Shown: positions 1 to 11,690, numbered from the stretch's first letter. The stretch: DNA of 64,000 nt from Mesorhabditis belari (GCA_958450365.1 CAUEEP010000937.1:1922501-1986500), one strand, 5' to 3'. Notes: generated by a model from the sequence alone, not told the origin. Numbers and translations are program-made.

Positions 1-31
1 CGTCTATCGTCTATCGTCTATCGTCTATCGA
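1..31. repeat. (CGTCTAT)n microsatellite at the window edge
   Basis: Four copies of a 7-base unit at the extreme left. The array probably continues outside the window. Confidence 0.8.
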
Positions 32-99
32 CCTTATTTGCAACGTTTCAAACGTTCTCTTTTCATTTCATTTTCTTTTCATTGAATCTGTCAAAAATG

Positions 100-480
100 T
101 ACTTTCATCCCTTTTCTGGCTTTGTTTTGTGGATTCGATGAACCGAACTTTTTCTAATACTTGGCCTTGGCGATTTTTCGAACATAATTCTTTGAGGAGT
201 TGGGGCTCCTTTTAAGTCGATCCAAAATCTTTCGACGATTTGTTGAATTGTTGGCAGTTCTTGGTGGACCTCGTCCTTTACAATCTTCACTAATCTTAAT
301 CTACAATCTTACAATTACAATTCATTGAAGCCCGTTTCTTTGAAACACTTCAGAGCACGAAAAACATTCTGTCTCTTTTCCTGCAAGATTCGAGATATCT
401 CTGCGATTGTTTTTCCTTGCTGATGAATTTCTTGCTGAACGCAGCTCTTTCTTAGCCTTCATACCTAAAAAAACAATCGA
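100..480 (-). pseudogene. Tc1-like transposase, N-terminal fragment
   Basis: The reverse strand encodes a helix-turn-helix stretch containing QGKTIAEISRILQEKRQNVF followed by an FKETGF-type turn, as in the DNA-binding domain of Tc1-family transposases. A second open piece at 105-290 (IVKDEVHQELPTIQQIVERF) fits the following linker. The stretch matches the first part of the next copy (541-1560) in the same orientation. No catalytic part follows before the window edge, so this is a fragment. Function is known for the family; activity is excluded by the truncation. Confidence 0.6.
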
Positions 481-540
481 ATCATCGAATTAATAATAAG
501 AAAAGAGAAAAAAAGAAAGACAGAAATCAGTTAAACGTAG

Positions 541-1560
541 TAAGATGCGCGTCACCAATAAAATTTAGAGATTAAAAAACATTTAGAGATCAAAATGGCC
601 ACCATTAGCATTGATAAATTTCCCTAAGCGCTTTGGGAAATCATCAATGGCTTTTTTAATGGTGCTGATAGAGATTTCGTTCCATACCTTGATTAAATCT
701 CGTTTCAAGGATTCAATTCATTTGTGGACTTGATTTGTGGACTTTAGCACATGCTTTGCTTTGAAGAATCGATCCGATTGTAATCTAGGGGACAGAGATC
801 GGAGTTTGATAGCCATTTGCTTGAGCGTTGTTGACTGATGTCTACGGTGATGCAAAGTTGTTGGAGATTCAATCTTGTGTATCAACAGCCTTGTCAGATA
901 CCGTCTTTTTGAAAAACCCAATCATTATTGGCGCCAAAGGGCGTTTGAGACTAAGGTAAAACTTCTTTTTCAAGCAGATTTACGTAAACTTTCTTGTCAA
1001 TTTTGACTCCAGCGGGAATAAAGATCAAGGGCGTATTTCCGCTAGGAGTGCGGCCCAAACCAAGATTTGTTAAGGCCTTTGTTGTCTTGAAACAATTCTC
1101 TCGTCTAACGGAAGAGGTTCTTTGGACCAAGTTTGATCGTTCTGATGGTTGTGGGCTTGCTCAATATCAAACCACTTTTCATCCGTGAATAGAATCTTCC
1201 GGTGTCGTCCTTTACAATCTTAATTGGAGCCCGTTTCTTTGAAAGGCCGCAGAGCGTGAAAAACATTCTGTCTCTTTTCTTGCAAGAGTCGACAGCCGAC
1301 TCTCTCTATAAAGGAACTCTATATAGCGGAAAACTATATAACGAAATGGAATTTTGGTCCCGGCCGACGTTAAGATAAACGGCACTCTATAAAACGCAAA
1401 ATTTTTTGGTCCTTTCCATTTCGTTATAGAGAGTCGACGGTATCTCGGCGAGTGTTTTTCCTTGCTGATGAAGAGTAATCATGGCTGGATGCAGCTGGAG
1501 ATAAAGAGTAAGCTGGAGCTGAAAGATGCAGCTCTTTTTTATACTTCATACCTAAAAAAA
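541..1560 (-). pseudogene. Tc1-like transposase, decayed near-full-length copy
   Basis: On the reverse strand the N-terminal part (about 1545-1205) resembles the fragment at 100-480. It is followed by ILFTDEKWFDIEQAHNHQND (the first catalytic Asp region of Tc1 transposases), then VWAALLAEIRPLIFIPAGVK, and near 690-590 by the typical C-terminus FPKRLGKFINANGGHFDL and a stop. The frame is broken by an in-frame stop before the VWA motif and by a palindromic insertion at 1297-1442. It is a dead cut-and-paste transposon; terminal repeats were not identified with certainty. Confidence 0.7.
1297..1442. mobile_element. Small palindromic MITE inside the Tc1-like relic
   Basis: The ends are related as inverted repeats (GACTCTCTATAAAG... 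against ...CGTTATAGAGAGTC, with CGAAATGGAAT and CCATTTCG inside). It splits the transposase N-terminal region, so it inserted after that copy did. No coding capacity. Confidence 0.55.
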
Positions 1561-2690
1561 CAATCAAATCATCGAATTAATAATAAGAAAAGAAGAAAGA
1601 GTCAGAAAGCAGTTAAACTTAGTAAGATGCACCATAATTATTGGATTGTATGTTCCTTTTGGATTGTATGTTCTTTTCGGATTGTATGTTCTTTTTGGAT
1701 TGAATATCTTGATACATATTTATATTGTTTTATCAATAATCACTTTTGACTTTAGTCAGCTTTCTAAGGGAATTTAAATTCGAGTTAAAAGAAAAACTAA
1801 AAGTGCCAAGTTTTAAAGAATTGATTGACATGATCGAATTGATTGACAAGAATTGATTGACATTTGAATTGATTGACGTTTTTTTGAATCGGCTAAGGCT
1901 AAGGCATGATCAAAAATGAAATCCCAACATTTCTTGGTCGAAACTCTTGTAGGCTAACTCAAAAATGAGATTCGAACATTTTTTTGGTGGAAAATTGTTT
2001 ACGCAGAGGGCCTAGCTATCACTTTATCGATTTGTTGCCTAAAATTTTCGTCTACAAAGGCTAGCATTACGAAAAATTGTTGTATAGCAATAGGGTAAAC
2101 GCCAAAAAAAAGTGCCGGTTCTTTTTTTGATTAAAAGTCAAACCCCGGTGCAAATCGATTCCACGATCAAAGACCAGAAATTGATATTATTTCTTTGTTG
2201 ATTCAGAAGTTCTTTTCGGTTTTTTTTGCTACTTTTTTCTGTAAATTAACTTTTCTGCCCCCAGAAATCCCTTCAGTGCACAAGAGGACGAAATGAAGGA
2301 ATTTGCGAGAAACAAATCGAGATTTTTCTTCATATTTTGCCGATAATTGAAGCGCTTTGATATAATTATCGAAAAAGTTCCATTGAGAAATCGTTCGCGA
2401 AATCTTTGAGCAGAAAACTTTTCAGAAACTCTTCAGAAGACTTTTTCTCGGGAATCGAATCGCTGAAAAGCGTCACCAAATTTTTGTGGAGAATTTTTCA
2501 TATTTTGAGTTTGATTTGGCCTTTTCTAACCAAAATCTCGCGCATTTTTCGTGCTTTTGACTTTTGTTTCAGTGGTTCTAATTGCTTTTGGAATTACTGG
2601 AGGATTCAGTTGGGATTACTGGAGTATTTTGAGTGTAGATGATCGACTGGATTGGGTTCAGGTGAACAGAAACCGAATTTTACCTTTAGT
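1561..2690. other. No supported gene
   Basis: AT-rich sequence with three copies of a GGATTGTATGTTC unit at 1641-1700 and a repeated GAATTGATTGACA near 1820-1880. Open frames are short and without recognisable motifs. Confidence 0.5.
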
Positions 2691-2696
2691 CACAAT

Positions 2697-2936
2697 AGCC
2701 TAAACCTAAGCCTGAGCCTAAGCCTGAGTCTGAGCCTGGGCCTGAGCCTAAGCTTAAGCCTAAACCTAAGCCCAAGCCTAAGCCTAAGCCTGAGCCTAAG
2801 CCTAAGCCTGAGCCTAAGCCTAAGCCTAAGCCTAAGCCCAAGCCCAAGCCTAAGCCTAAGCCTGAACCTAAGCCTAAGCCTAAGCCCAAGCCTAAGCCGA
2901 AGCCTAAGCCTAAGCCCAAGCCTAAGCCTAAGCCAG
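2697..2936. repeat. Interstitial telomere-like array (GCCTAA/TTAGGC)n
   Basis: About 40 hexamers of CCTAAG/CCTGAG/CCCAAG type, the C-rich strand of the nematode telomere repeat TTAGGC, with scattered variants. The 105-aa and 77-aa frames over it (Leu-Ser and Gly-Leu repeats) are array artefacts. Two other arrays lie at 27614-27684 and 62521-62752, and a more diverged one at 15748-15852. Confidence 0.85.
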
Positions 2937-3609
2937 CTTCAAATCAAGCTGAAGTTAAATTATTGTTGAAATAAGATGTAATACTTATACCAATAGTACA
3001 GCAAACACCATCGGCATTTCATATTTAAATCTTTTTAAAATGTTTTATGATGTTTTTTTGAAAATGATGAAGGCTTTTTGACTTTTTGGTAGTTTTAATA
3101 AAGTAAAATGATGTAAATGATCAACTGAACTCTCCTTTTAAAAGAATTCTTTGCTAATTCGTTTCCGCTTCGTTTCGTTTCGTTTTGGCGTTTCGTTTTG
3201 TCCATTCAGAGAAGCTTGGTACAAATCGCCGATAGAACTTTGCTGTTCTCAATCAAGAACGCTAGGGTGTTCTAAAAAATCTTTTTCGAACTCAATTCCC
3301 GGAAAACGAAACTCATTCAAAACTAATCGGCCTATTGAAAGTCGTTTTTTAAAATGATAAATGGCTTTTGACTTTTCGGCATCTGCTTTTAGTTTTTGTA
3401 GTTTTTGCAAGCTTATTTTGGGTACTTTTCTTCGAATATAGATTTATGTGAAGATATGCAACTCACATTAACACCGTGAGTTGATATAAATTGCTCATAA
3501 ACATAAACAGAGTTCATAAACATTCTCCTATTTGTTACGAAGGAATGACTAGTTCTGTGGCAATGAGGAACAGAGCTAGGAAAGGGTTTTTCTGAGTTGG
3601 TTCAGATTT

Positions 3610-3985
3610 GAATCTTACTGTTACAGTACGGTTCCTATTTTAATCCAATACAGTTCCAATACGGTTCTTAGAAAATCAGAAAAGTGTAAGCATCGTTTTG
3701 GTCGGTCCAAACCTAGGTCGGTCCGTATTGGAACCGAATTAGAACCGTATTGAAACCGTATTGGATTAGAATAGAAACCGCATTGCAACCGTATTGCAAC
3801 CGTTACAGTACGGTTCCTATTTTAATCCAATACAGTTCGTTCCAATACGGCTCTTATTTTAATCCAATGCAACCGTACTGTAACGGTTGCAATACGGTTG
3901 CAATGCGGTTTCTATTCTAATCCAATACGGCTCCAATACGGTTCTAATTCGATTCCAATACGGCTTCAATACGGTTCTTAGAAAA
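3610..3985. repeat. Palindromic cluster of ACCGTATTGGA/TCCAATACGGT units
   Basis: Many direct and inverted copies of an 11-14 base unit (GAACCGTATTGG and its complement), making a locally self-complementary block. It borders the 16-bp array. Isolated copies recur near 7500. Confidence 0.7.
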
Positions 3986-4007
3986 TCAGAAAAGTGTAAG
4001 CATCGCT

Positions 4008-4424
4008 TTGGTCGGTCCAAACCTAGGTCGGTCCAAACCTAGGTCGGTCCAAACCTAGGTCGGTCCAAACCTAGGTCGGTCCAAACCTAGGTCGGTCCAA
4101 ACCTAGGTCGGTCCAAACCTAGGTCGGTCCAAACCTAGGTCGGTCCAAACCTAGGTCGGTCCAAACCTAGGTCGGTCCAAACCTAGGTCGGTCCAAACCT
4201 AGGTCGGTCCAAACCTAGGTCGGTCCAAACCTAGGTCGGTCCAAACCTAGGTCGGTCCAAACCTAGGTCGGTCCAAACCTAGGTCGGTCCAAACCTAGGT
4301 CGGTCCAAACCTAGGTCGGTCCAAACCTAGGTCGGTCCAAACCTAGGTCGGTCCAAACCTAGGTCGGTCCAAACCTAGGTCGGTCCAAACCTAGGTCGGT
4401 CCAAACCTAGGTCGGTCCAAACCT
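4008..4424. repeat. 16-bp minisatellite CTAGGTCGGTCCAAAC, about 26 copies
   Basis: Nearly perfect head-to-tail copies without spacers. A single unit near 3715 next to the palindromic cluster may be the seed. Confidence 0.95.
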
Positions 4425-4976
4425 GGTGTGACGAATAGGTTCAAAAGGACATCAACAGGGGGGCAAATGTCCCTCTTGCCCCGTCCCTGGGTACTGGCCT
4501 GCCCTCAATAACAGTGTTCAACTGAATAGCTTTGTGTAGACGTTTTCCCTCATTTAAGCTGTGAAATTTGTTGTTTCATGTCTTCTTTTCAACTATTGCA
4601 AGTCAAATCCACACAATTGGGATAAAGTTTGTTTTCCTTTTACCTCTCGCTCGTGGGATAAAAGTTGCCTAATTGGCACAAGTTCCGACTCAGCAAGTTG
4701 GCATAAAAATGTGACTTTTTACAAATTCAAAATACGGTTGAGAGAGCAAAGAGAAACAGAGAAAAGAAATAGCTTCAAATAGAGAAATAGCTGGCTATAG
4801 TTGAGAGTACTAGGCCTAGCAGAAAAATATTTCTTACACCTGGTCCGAGCCGGCTTTGTCATGAAGCTGATTGAGCCCGAGCCTGTCCTGGTTCGGGCCT
4901 TGACTTCGGCCCAAAATAGCTAAATTTCATTTGACTTGACAATTTTCTTGTTATTAAACTTTCATTCAAATTTCTT
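4425..4976. other. No supported gene
   Basis: Unique-looking sequence with one 73-aa frame (4561-4782, no motif) and no convincing splice structure. Confidence 0.4.
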
Positions 4977-5168
4977 GTAGAAGCTTTCCTATAGAAGCTT
5001 CCTTGTAGAAGCTTTCTTATAGAAGCTTTCTTGTAGATGCTTTCCTATAGAAGCTTTCCTATAGAAGCTTTCCTATAGAAGCTTTCTTATAGAAGCTTTC
5101 TTATAGAAGCTTCCTTGTAGAAGCTTGCCTATAGAAGCTTTCCTATAGAAGCTTTCTTGTAGAAGCTC
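4977..5168. repeat. 15-bp minisatellite of TATAGAAGCTTTCCT type
   Basis: About 13 imperfect units alternating TGTAGAAGCTTTCT and TATAGAAGCTTTCC. The same unit, inverted, forms the array at 29275-29450 inside the Pmp3 gene. Confidence 0.85.
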
Positions 5169-6015
5169 GTAAAAACTTTTCTGAAAGCCAAAAATTGCTT
5201 TTCTTCCTGTTGGCAAACGTCTCTACTCAACAAAAGCTGTTTTTAACATAAAGTACTTTACATTTTCCAACATAAAGTACTTTACTTTAATCTGGAAAAC
5301 TTTTCCCGCAAAACTTTTTCCTTTTTCTTGATCTGTTTTCGTTTAGCCACAGTTTTCTTTCGAAATTTGTTATCAAAAAGATCAGAAACCTTTTCAAAAT
5401 CCCTTTTGATGTCCAGAAACTAATCGAACGGAAATTCCTCTTCCAAAAAAAACGGATTTGAGGAGTGTATTAAATAAAAACGAGAATTTATGACATCAAA
5501 GAGTCACAAAATTGACTCTTTTCCCCCAATTCTCTTCATTTTTTTTCTGCTCAATATTTGGTCGACTTTTCCACATCACCGCCTAAATGGCTTTTCCAGA
5601 TTTGCCCCAGCGACAAAACTTTTTTTCAGAAAAGAAAATGAATACTTTTTTTTCTTATATTTGATACTTTCAATGTGAAATTTTGGGGCTTGCAAATAGG
5701 AAAAATTGATGCGGGAATTGGATATTGACTCTCTGGGAACGGGACTTTTTGGTTACAGATGATCATTGCAGATGATCATTGTGTTGCAGATGATCATTGC
5801 TTACAGATTGCTTACAAATGATCACTTGGCTTTGTTGGCTTTTGTATAGATCGGTTTTTGGCTTTACTGTCAATTGTTATGTCAAATATTGTTATGGCAA
5901 ATATTCAGCCGATCAATGGAACCCCTTTGACACTCCACTTTTTATAAATATCGATCTCGAGTTCGGGTTGTTAAGCTTGTAGGCAGTTGCAAGCGTGTGA
6001 CGGCCTCTAAAGCTC
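5169..6015. other. No supported gene
   Basis: AT-rich, short open frames only. A TGATCATTGCAGA unit repeats at about 5758-5825. Confidence 0.4.
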
Positions 6016-6144
6016 GAAGCTGTGAAGGAGCTCGAAGCTGTGAAGGAGCTCGAAGCTGTGAAGGAGCTCGAAGCTGTGAAGGAGCTCGAAGCTGTGAAGG
6101 AGCTCGAAGCTGTGAAGGAGCTCGAAGCTGTGAAGGAGCTCGAA
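6016..6144. repeat. 18-bp minisatellite GCTGTGAAGGAGCTCGAA, about 7 copies
   Basis: Tandem copies open in several frames. The flank at 6215-6300 (GATCCCCATGG...CTATAAGATGG) is a dispersed repeat also found in the inverted-repeat arms at 50.3 and 54.6 kb. Confidence 0.9.
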
Positions 6145-6776
6145 ACTCAAGATAGTTTAACGGACTATCCACTAGAACAGCAGGCTATGAAGCTATGCCA
6201 AATATCTCGCGTTCTGCAAAAATTCGAGATCCCCATGGCTCTATAAGATGGACTTGATCTCGAGTCAAGAGGCCAGCTTGACTCGGTGCCTTTCCCTTGT
6301 TGGCCTTCAACAGTTTTAACAAAATAATACATGGTTGAAGCTCAAAACTCATCAAATTAAGTAAAAGACAGCTTCTACAACTATCAAAGCCTATAGCTGC
6401 TTTCAGCTTTCAGCTAGCTTTCAGGCACCTTTAGAATATTCTTCTCTAACTATAACACTTAAAGATAGCGTAATAAATTGTTCCCACTTTTCACAAAACT
6501 TCATTTTGCTTCAAATTTAGAATAAGGGCGTTTCAAAATCGATTTTTTCCTTCTACAGTCAATTCAAAATCGATTTTTCTTCAAAAGCTATCTGTCATGA
6601 CCTAACAAAGTATCTAACTAGAGAACTGTTTCATTGCCACCGATTTTAGGACTGAACTTACCACTGGATCTAGTTACAAATGCCTCCGTAGAATTCCAAG
6701 ATTCTACGGATTCTAAGAAACATCTTAATCCTCACAAAAAACGTTTTCTATACTTATGACAAAAAGGAAAGAATTT
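6145..6776. other. No supported gene
   Basis: Contains the dispersed repeat noted above and otherwise unremarkable AT-rich DNA. Confidence 0.4.
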
Positions 6777-7259
6777 GGTGGCAGGCGGAATTGAACCAGC
6801 GATCAGAAATGGCGTAGGCTTTGGAGGCGTAGGCTTTGGAGGCGTAGGCTTTGGAGGCGTAGGCTTTGGAGGCGTAGGCTTTGGAGGCGTAGGCTTTGGA
6901 GGCGTAGGCTTTGGAGGCGTAGGCTTTGGAGGCGTAGGCTTTGGAGGCGTAGGCTTTGGAGGCGTAGGCTTTGGAGGCGTAGGCTTTGGAGGCGTAGGCT
7001 TTGGAGGCGTAGGCTTTGGAGGCGTAGGCTTTGGAGGCGTAGGCTTTGGAGGCGTAGGCTTTGGAGGCGTAGGCTTTGGAGGCGTAGGCTTTGGAGGCGT
7101 AGGCTTTGGAGGCGTAGGCTTTGGAGGCGTAGGCTTTGGAGGCGTAGGCTTTGGAGGCGTAGGCTTTGGAGGCGTAGGCTTTGGAGGCGTAGGCTTTGGA
7201 GGCGTAGGCTTTGGAGGCGTAGGCTTTGGAGGCGTAGGCACACTATTCCCTAAGCCACC
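6777..7259 (-). tRNA. tRNA-like gene (probably pseudogene) split by a minisatellite
   Basis: On the reverse strand the 5' end GGTGGCTTAGGGAATAGTG (7259 down) looks like an acceptor strand plus box A. The 3' end at 6805-6777 has a box B, GGTTCAATTCC, and ends TGCCACC. The 5' GGTGGC pairs with GCCACC (6 of 7 acceptor pairs); the T stem pairs at 4 of 5 positions. Between the D-arm side and the T arm lie about 29 copies of a 15-bp repeat where the anticodon arm should be. The anticodon cannot be read, so the isotype is unknown. Confidence 0.4.
6811..7241. repeat. 15-bp minisatellite GGCGTAGGCTTTGGA, about 29 copies
   Basis: Essentially perfect copies. The unit is a multiple of three, so all frames stay open (GGVGF, TPPKP and SLRLQ repeats); these are not genes. 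Confidence 0.97.
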
Positions 7260-8465
7260 GCTGCTTTGATTGCATCTTGGTGTGGCGCTCTTTTATAGGT
7301 GAGGTCACGGTTGGCCAAAGATATTGATCAGGCGATAGTAACAGTTGAATCATCCATAAGATTGCTTATCGATCAAGCGAGTGCTAAATAGGAAGTAAAT
7401 GTTCTACTTATTACAGTTGCTTTTCTACCGTAAACCATTTTGAGTCCATAACTGAACTAATAACAAATTCTATTAACCTTCTATAACTAATTTTATAACT
7501 GTATTGGAACCGTATTGGAACCAATAAGATACAGTCAATCTAATCATCGAAATCATCCGTGATTTTCGTAGAAGAGTGTTCTCTGATCAGTTTTCGCTTT
7601 TAAATTCAAAGTGAAAGAATTTACCTTTCAAGTTGGCAAGTTTGCTTGGCTGTCTGTCTGCTCGGCTAGTTTCCTGACTGTCTGTCTACTTGGCAAGTTT
7701 GCTTGGCAAGTTTTAAAGCATTGCTTAAATTCATAAACAAATAAACAACTAAAGAATCCAGTTTCATTCAAATCCGCTCTTGACCAAAGTAACACTGTTT
7801 TCCAATGTTTTTCAATGTTTTCCCATGTTTTCCATTCAAAAGTCCGCCCTTTTTTGGTCTATTTTATGCATTTTAGTCAACTGGAGCTTCAGAAACGTGG
7901 CTTCTGGATAATTCTGGATAATTTATAGAAAATTAAGGTTTAAATATCGATTAAATATCAATTAAGTATCGTTTTTGATATCTTTTCTGTTTGGTCATAG
8001 ATTCCGGTCATAGATTTCCTGGCTAAGGCTTCAAAAACGAGACTCGATCGATTTAGAACTTCAGAATTTTTAGATTCTCAAGATTTCTTGAGGCTTTTTT
8101 CCCGAAATTCATTGTCCGTCTTGTGTAGAAGTTGAAGGGTGACTTGATATGGAAAAAGGGAAAAGAATAGGATAAAGAATAGGATAACGAATAGAAGAAA
8201 GTGAAGGCTTTCAACGAGATCCCCCAGGGGTACTCTCCATCAATCCCCGTCCATTTCCCCAAAAAAGATCTGGCTTGAGTAGAAGAAATAAAGCAATCCT
8301 GGTTTGCCACTCGTTTTCTCACCCGGAAGTCGTGAAAAGACACAGTTCTTTAAATATTCTTGAAACATTCTTGAAAACAATCTTGAATTTCTTTCTATTT
8401 TTGTCGAGTCGACTTTTTAACTTTTAACATTGTTGTAAATACTTGTATTCGGCCATTTTCATTTC
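7260..8465. other. No supported gene
   Basis: AT-rich. Short direct repeats (GGCAAGTTTGCTTGGC, 7630-7715; AATGTTTTCCCATGTTTTCC, 7800-7835). A 96-aa reverse frame at 8053-8343 shows no motif and lacks splice context. Confidence 0.4.
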
Positions 8466-8770
8466 TTGTATCAGCTTTTGGAATATTAAAATTAGACAGC
8501 CCAACGCTAAGAAATTTGAGTTCAAAGTTGAATTGCCAAAAAGGGGCTGGGCACGTATAAAAGGTCTCGCCCCTTTTCCCATTGGCAATTCAACTTTGAG
8601 CTCAAATTTCTTAGCTTTGGGCTGTCCAATTTTAATATTCTTGATATCATTAGATGTGTCAAGTCTTTCTCTGTCGATTGGTACAAAAACTATTGAAATT
8701 GGACAGCCCAAAGCCAAGAAATTTGAGCTCGAAGTTGAGCCAATGGGAAAAGGGGCGGACGGGTATCAAT
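8466..8770. repeat. Palindromic dispersed repeat around CAATTCAACTTTGA
   Basis: Inverted copies of GAAATTTGAGTTCAAAGTTGAATTGCCA flank a short centre (about 8466-8640). A third, partial copy follows at 8695-8760. A related piece lies at 22780-22830, so the family is dispersed. Confidence 0.7.
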
Positions 8771-9138
8771 TTTTGACCAATTCTCTCAACTTTTCTCCCA
8801 ATTGTACAACTACAATCGATCAAAAAAAATGTGCATAGGTTGTAAACGACCTTGACAGGAGTAAAGTACAAAAATGCGCTGACAGACTTAATGCTAACGA
8901 TGGCCTATTCCAAGAATGGGTTAGATTTTGATTTACCGTAGACCAGCAAGGTCAAGCTTTAGAGAAAGGTGGCTCTAAATGAACAGTGGTTCTAAATATG
9001 CCCAAAATTTGCAACATACATTAGCATTTTATGAGTTTGAGTCAAAAAACATGAGTCAGCCATGAGTTTGAGTCAAAAACAGAGCACTTTATGAGTGAAA
9101 AACACAAGCCAACCATTCTTTACTAGGGAAAGGCACGA

Positions 9139-9395
9139 AATTAAGGTGAGCTTTTGTCTAGACTAGTGCACTTTATAAAATCGGATATGAGGAATCCGAA
9201 TCTGAAATCAAAATCTGCCAAATGACTCTCCAGGTGGGTAAAATTTCATTCAAAACAGATGCTTTAAGGCTTTAAGGCAAGGCTCCTTCCTGGCCGAGAA
9301 AAGGTACGCTGGTGGCCTAATGGATAACTCATTAGGCTAACGCCCAACGGATCAGGGTTAGGCTTGGGCTTTTTGTTCTTGTTTTTCTTTTGAAG
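9139..9395. repeat. tRNA-derived SINE-like repeat, copy 1
   Basis: Begins CTAGGGAAAGGCACGAAATTAAGGTGAGC and contains a box A-like TGGCCTAATGGATAAC, resembling the 5' half of arginine-type tRNAs, near 9313. No convincing box B. Copy 2 lies at 9566-9846. Confidence 0.5.
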
Positions 9396-9565
9396 CAACT
9401 TCAAGCATTTTGCAGCTAATCGCATTATGGTTTCTTTCTTTTTTTTTCTTTTATTGGGTTGGAAGATAAGTTCTGTCCGTTTTTTTGGTTCTTAAACTAA
9501 ACCAATCTAACTCAACCAACTCAGCCAGTTATGGCTCATTCAAAGGCTCAATTCAAGGCGGCAAA

Positions 9566-9846
9566 AACTAGGGAAAGGCACGAGCTAAAGGTGAGCTTTT
9601 GTCTGGACTAGTACACTTTATAAAATCGGATATGAGGAATCCGAATCTGAAATCAAAATCTGAAATCAAAATCTCCCAAATGACTTTCCAGGCGTGTAAA
9701 GCTTCAATCGAAATTTGGCATCAAAACGGCTTTAAAGCTGAGAAAAGAAAAGAAGCTGAGAAAAGACACGTTGATGGCCTAGTGGATAACGCATTAAGCT
9801 TTACAATCAGACAAAAGCTCACCTTTCGTTCGTGCCTTTCCCTAGT
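9566..9846. mobile_element. tRNA-derived repeat, copy 2, with inverted ends
   Basis: The left end CTAGGGAAAGGCACGAGCTAAAGGTGAGCTTTTGTCTG is inverted at 9803-9846. A box A-like TGGCCTAGTGGATAAC lies near 9776. The inverted ends suggest a non-autonomous element built around a tRNA-like piece. Confidence 0.55.
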
Positions 9847-10413
9847 TAGATTGACCACCCGGAAGTGTGTGAGAGTCAAAGAGACACCGTGTTCCCCTCC
9901 TCTCTTCCCATGTTGATGATGGAAGAGGACACACCATTCTCATCTAATTAGCTCCTCTTTCCCAATCCTTTTTTTTTTGATTTCTTGTTGTTGCCTGACT
10001 TCTCCAAATACCTTGGCCACTTTCCGCGAGATCCCTCATACACTAGGCGCTAAAATTTGCCCAGTAATCGCATTACGCTACATTTTCTTCAAGCTCTTTT
10101 TTGGAAGTTCCTGGTTCATTTTCTGGAAGCTATTTACTTCAAAATATTAGTTCCAATTTTAACTTAAGCATTTAAACTGCAACTTTTAGTTTTCTCTATT
10201 ATAGACTTGCTTATCAGTTAGATTTAGGGCAGAATAGGAATAGGAATACGGTAGAAAGACAAGGAAATAAACAAATAGCAGGATACTCAGCTTACTATAT
10301 AGTTAGGCGTTATATAGTTAGATAGTTAGGCGCTATATAGTTAGATATAATTAGGTAGTTGTGATTTTTATTTAATAAGTAAGTGTAAGTCTAGGAAAGG
10401 AATGCTGTAACTA
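9847..10413. other. No supported gene
   Basis: Pyrimidine-rich then AT-rich DNA. GTTATATAGTTAGATAG units repeat at 10295-10360. Confidence 0.4.
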
Positions 10414-10587
10414 TTGGGTTGGTGAATTGAAAACTGCGGGACTTTGAACTAAAGCTTTCTTCAACATAAAACGATCAATTCATTCCAAATAATTTCCATT
10501 ATTATTGACGACTTCTGCCCATTTTACAGGCAATTTGCGGATTCCTCTTTCGTGATAGGATTTTGGTTTTGAATCGAAAAACTTTCA

Positions 10588-10881
10588 AAGTCAATTTTTG
10601 ACTGCTTCTTCCGAATCGAAGTGTTCTCCCGCAAGCTCATTACTCATCATACGGAATAAATAGTAATCAAAAGGAGCTGGGCTGTATGGGGAATGCGCCA
10701 AAAGTTCCCAAGCAAGGCTATTTTTTTTAGAGCGAGTCAGTTTTGCAACATGAGGGCGCGCGTTGTCGTGGATGAGAACGATCTTTGCCTTGGAGAGCCT
10801 ATTCTTCTTCAGGGATTCATTCACATTTCCCAACTGTTCACTGTATTTGATTGCATTAACGGTCCTCTTCTTCTTCTTCAA
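10588..10881 (-). pseudogene. mariner transposase C-terminal fragment
   Basis: Contains VLIHDNARPHVAKLT (second catalytic Asp block, HDNARPH) and HSPYSPAPFDYYLFRMM (third block, YSPxxxDYxLF) in correct order and spacing for the DD34D mariner family. The N-terminal domain and first Asp block are absent, so it cannot be active. Confidence 0.85.
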
Positions 10882-11015
10882 CTTCTGCCCATTTTACAGG
10901 AAATTGGCGGATTCCTCTTTCGTGGTAGGATTTTGGTTTGTGTCTGAGACAAGTGTGGACTGGAGGACTGGAAAAATGGAGGACTGGAGATGTCCCAGTT
11001 TGAGCACTTTCTTCA

Positions 11016-11263
11016 AACGAAACCCATTTTGGTGTCAATAGAAAAGTTGTAGAGAATCAAAAATTAGGCTTATAGCCAAATTTCCAAAAAGATACACTTA
11101 GTAGTTTCGCTTAAAATGTTTTTTGAAATGCAAGCTTTGCGAAAATTCGTAAATTTGGCATTTCTTGAAAACCAGTTTTTGAATCGTTCTGAAAATTTGG
11201 ATATAAGCTTGATTTTTGATTCTCTACAACTTTTCCATTGACACCAAAATGGGTTTCTTTTGA
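11016..11263. mobile_element. Palindromic MITE nested in the mariner relic
   Basis: Arms around CCCATTTTGGTGTCAAT...AGAAAAGTTGTAGAGAATCA are inverted at 11209-11263. It sits in the 5' part of the mariner relic. Confidence 0.65.
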
Positions 11264-11531
11264 AGAAAGTCCTCAAACTGTCACATATGACAATAGCCGG
11301 CAGTTTTCAATTCACCAATCCAATATTTCTAGGCATACTGTATTGATCAAAGATCTTAAAAGATATTCAGTTTATCTGTGAAATGTTTCTTATCTGCTTG
11401 TCTGTTAGTGAGTGTGTTCCCCTTTGTCAGCACTCTCTCTAATCTATCTATTTTAGAAAGCTACTATCGTCCAAGAGACAGTTTACATTCAGTTAGCTCA
11501 ATTTTGGTATCATTCGATTGGGAATGACAAG

Positions 11532-11622
11532 GCTTAGTCAATTGACGAAGGCCAAGGCCAAAAATAGTCAATTGGCGAAGGCCAAGGCCAAAAATAGTCA
11601 ATTGGCCAAGGCCAAGGCCAAA
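11532..11622. repeat. 30-bp direct repeat, 3 copies
   Basis: Copies of GTCAATTGGCGAAGGCCAAGGCCAAAAATA type. Confidence 0.8.
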
Positions 11623-11690
11623 AATTGGCTGATTAGATGCAATATAGGATATTAAATGTTTCTTGGATGCAAATTGGTTGCAAATTGGTG

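Larger units (their letters stand above)
10414..11323. mobile_element. mariner-like element with TA target duplication
   Basis: TIRs: left TTGGGTTGGTGAATTGAAAA, right the complement of TTGGATTGGTGAATTGAAAA, flanked by TA on both sides. At 910 bp it is shorter than a full mariner (about 1.3 kb). It carries a fragment of transposase on - and an inner palindromic insertion (11016-11263). Confidence 0.85.

Noticed and set aside
4008..4424. CRISPR-like array
   Set aside because: Head-to-tail 16-bp units without spacers, no cas-like genes, eukaryotic context.
6732..7269. Long Gly-rich or Pro-rich proteins (GGVGF, TPPKP)
   Set aside because: All derive from a stop-free 15-bp array on both strands; no signal peptide or splice context.
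8053..8343. 96-aa reverse gene
   Set aside because: No motif or splice structure; second half is low complexity.
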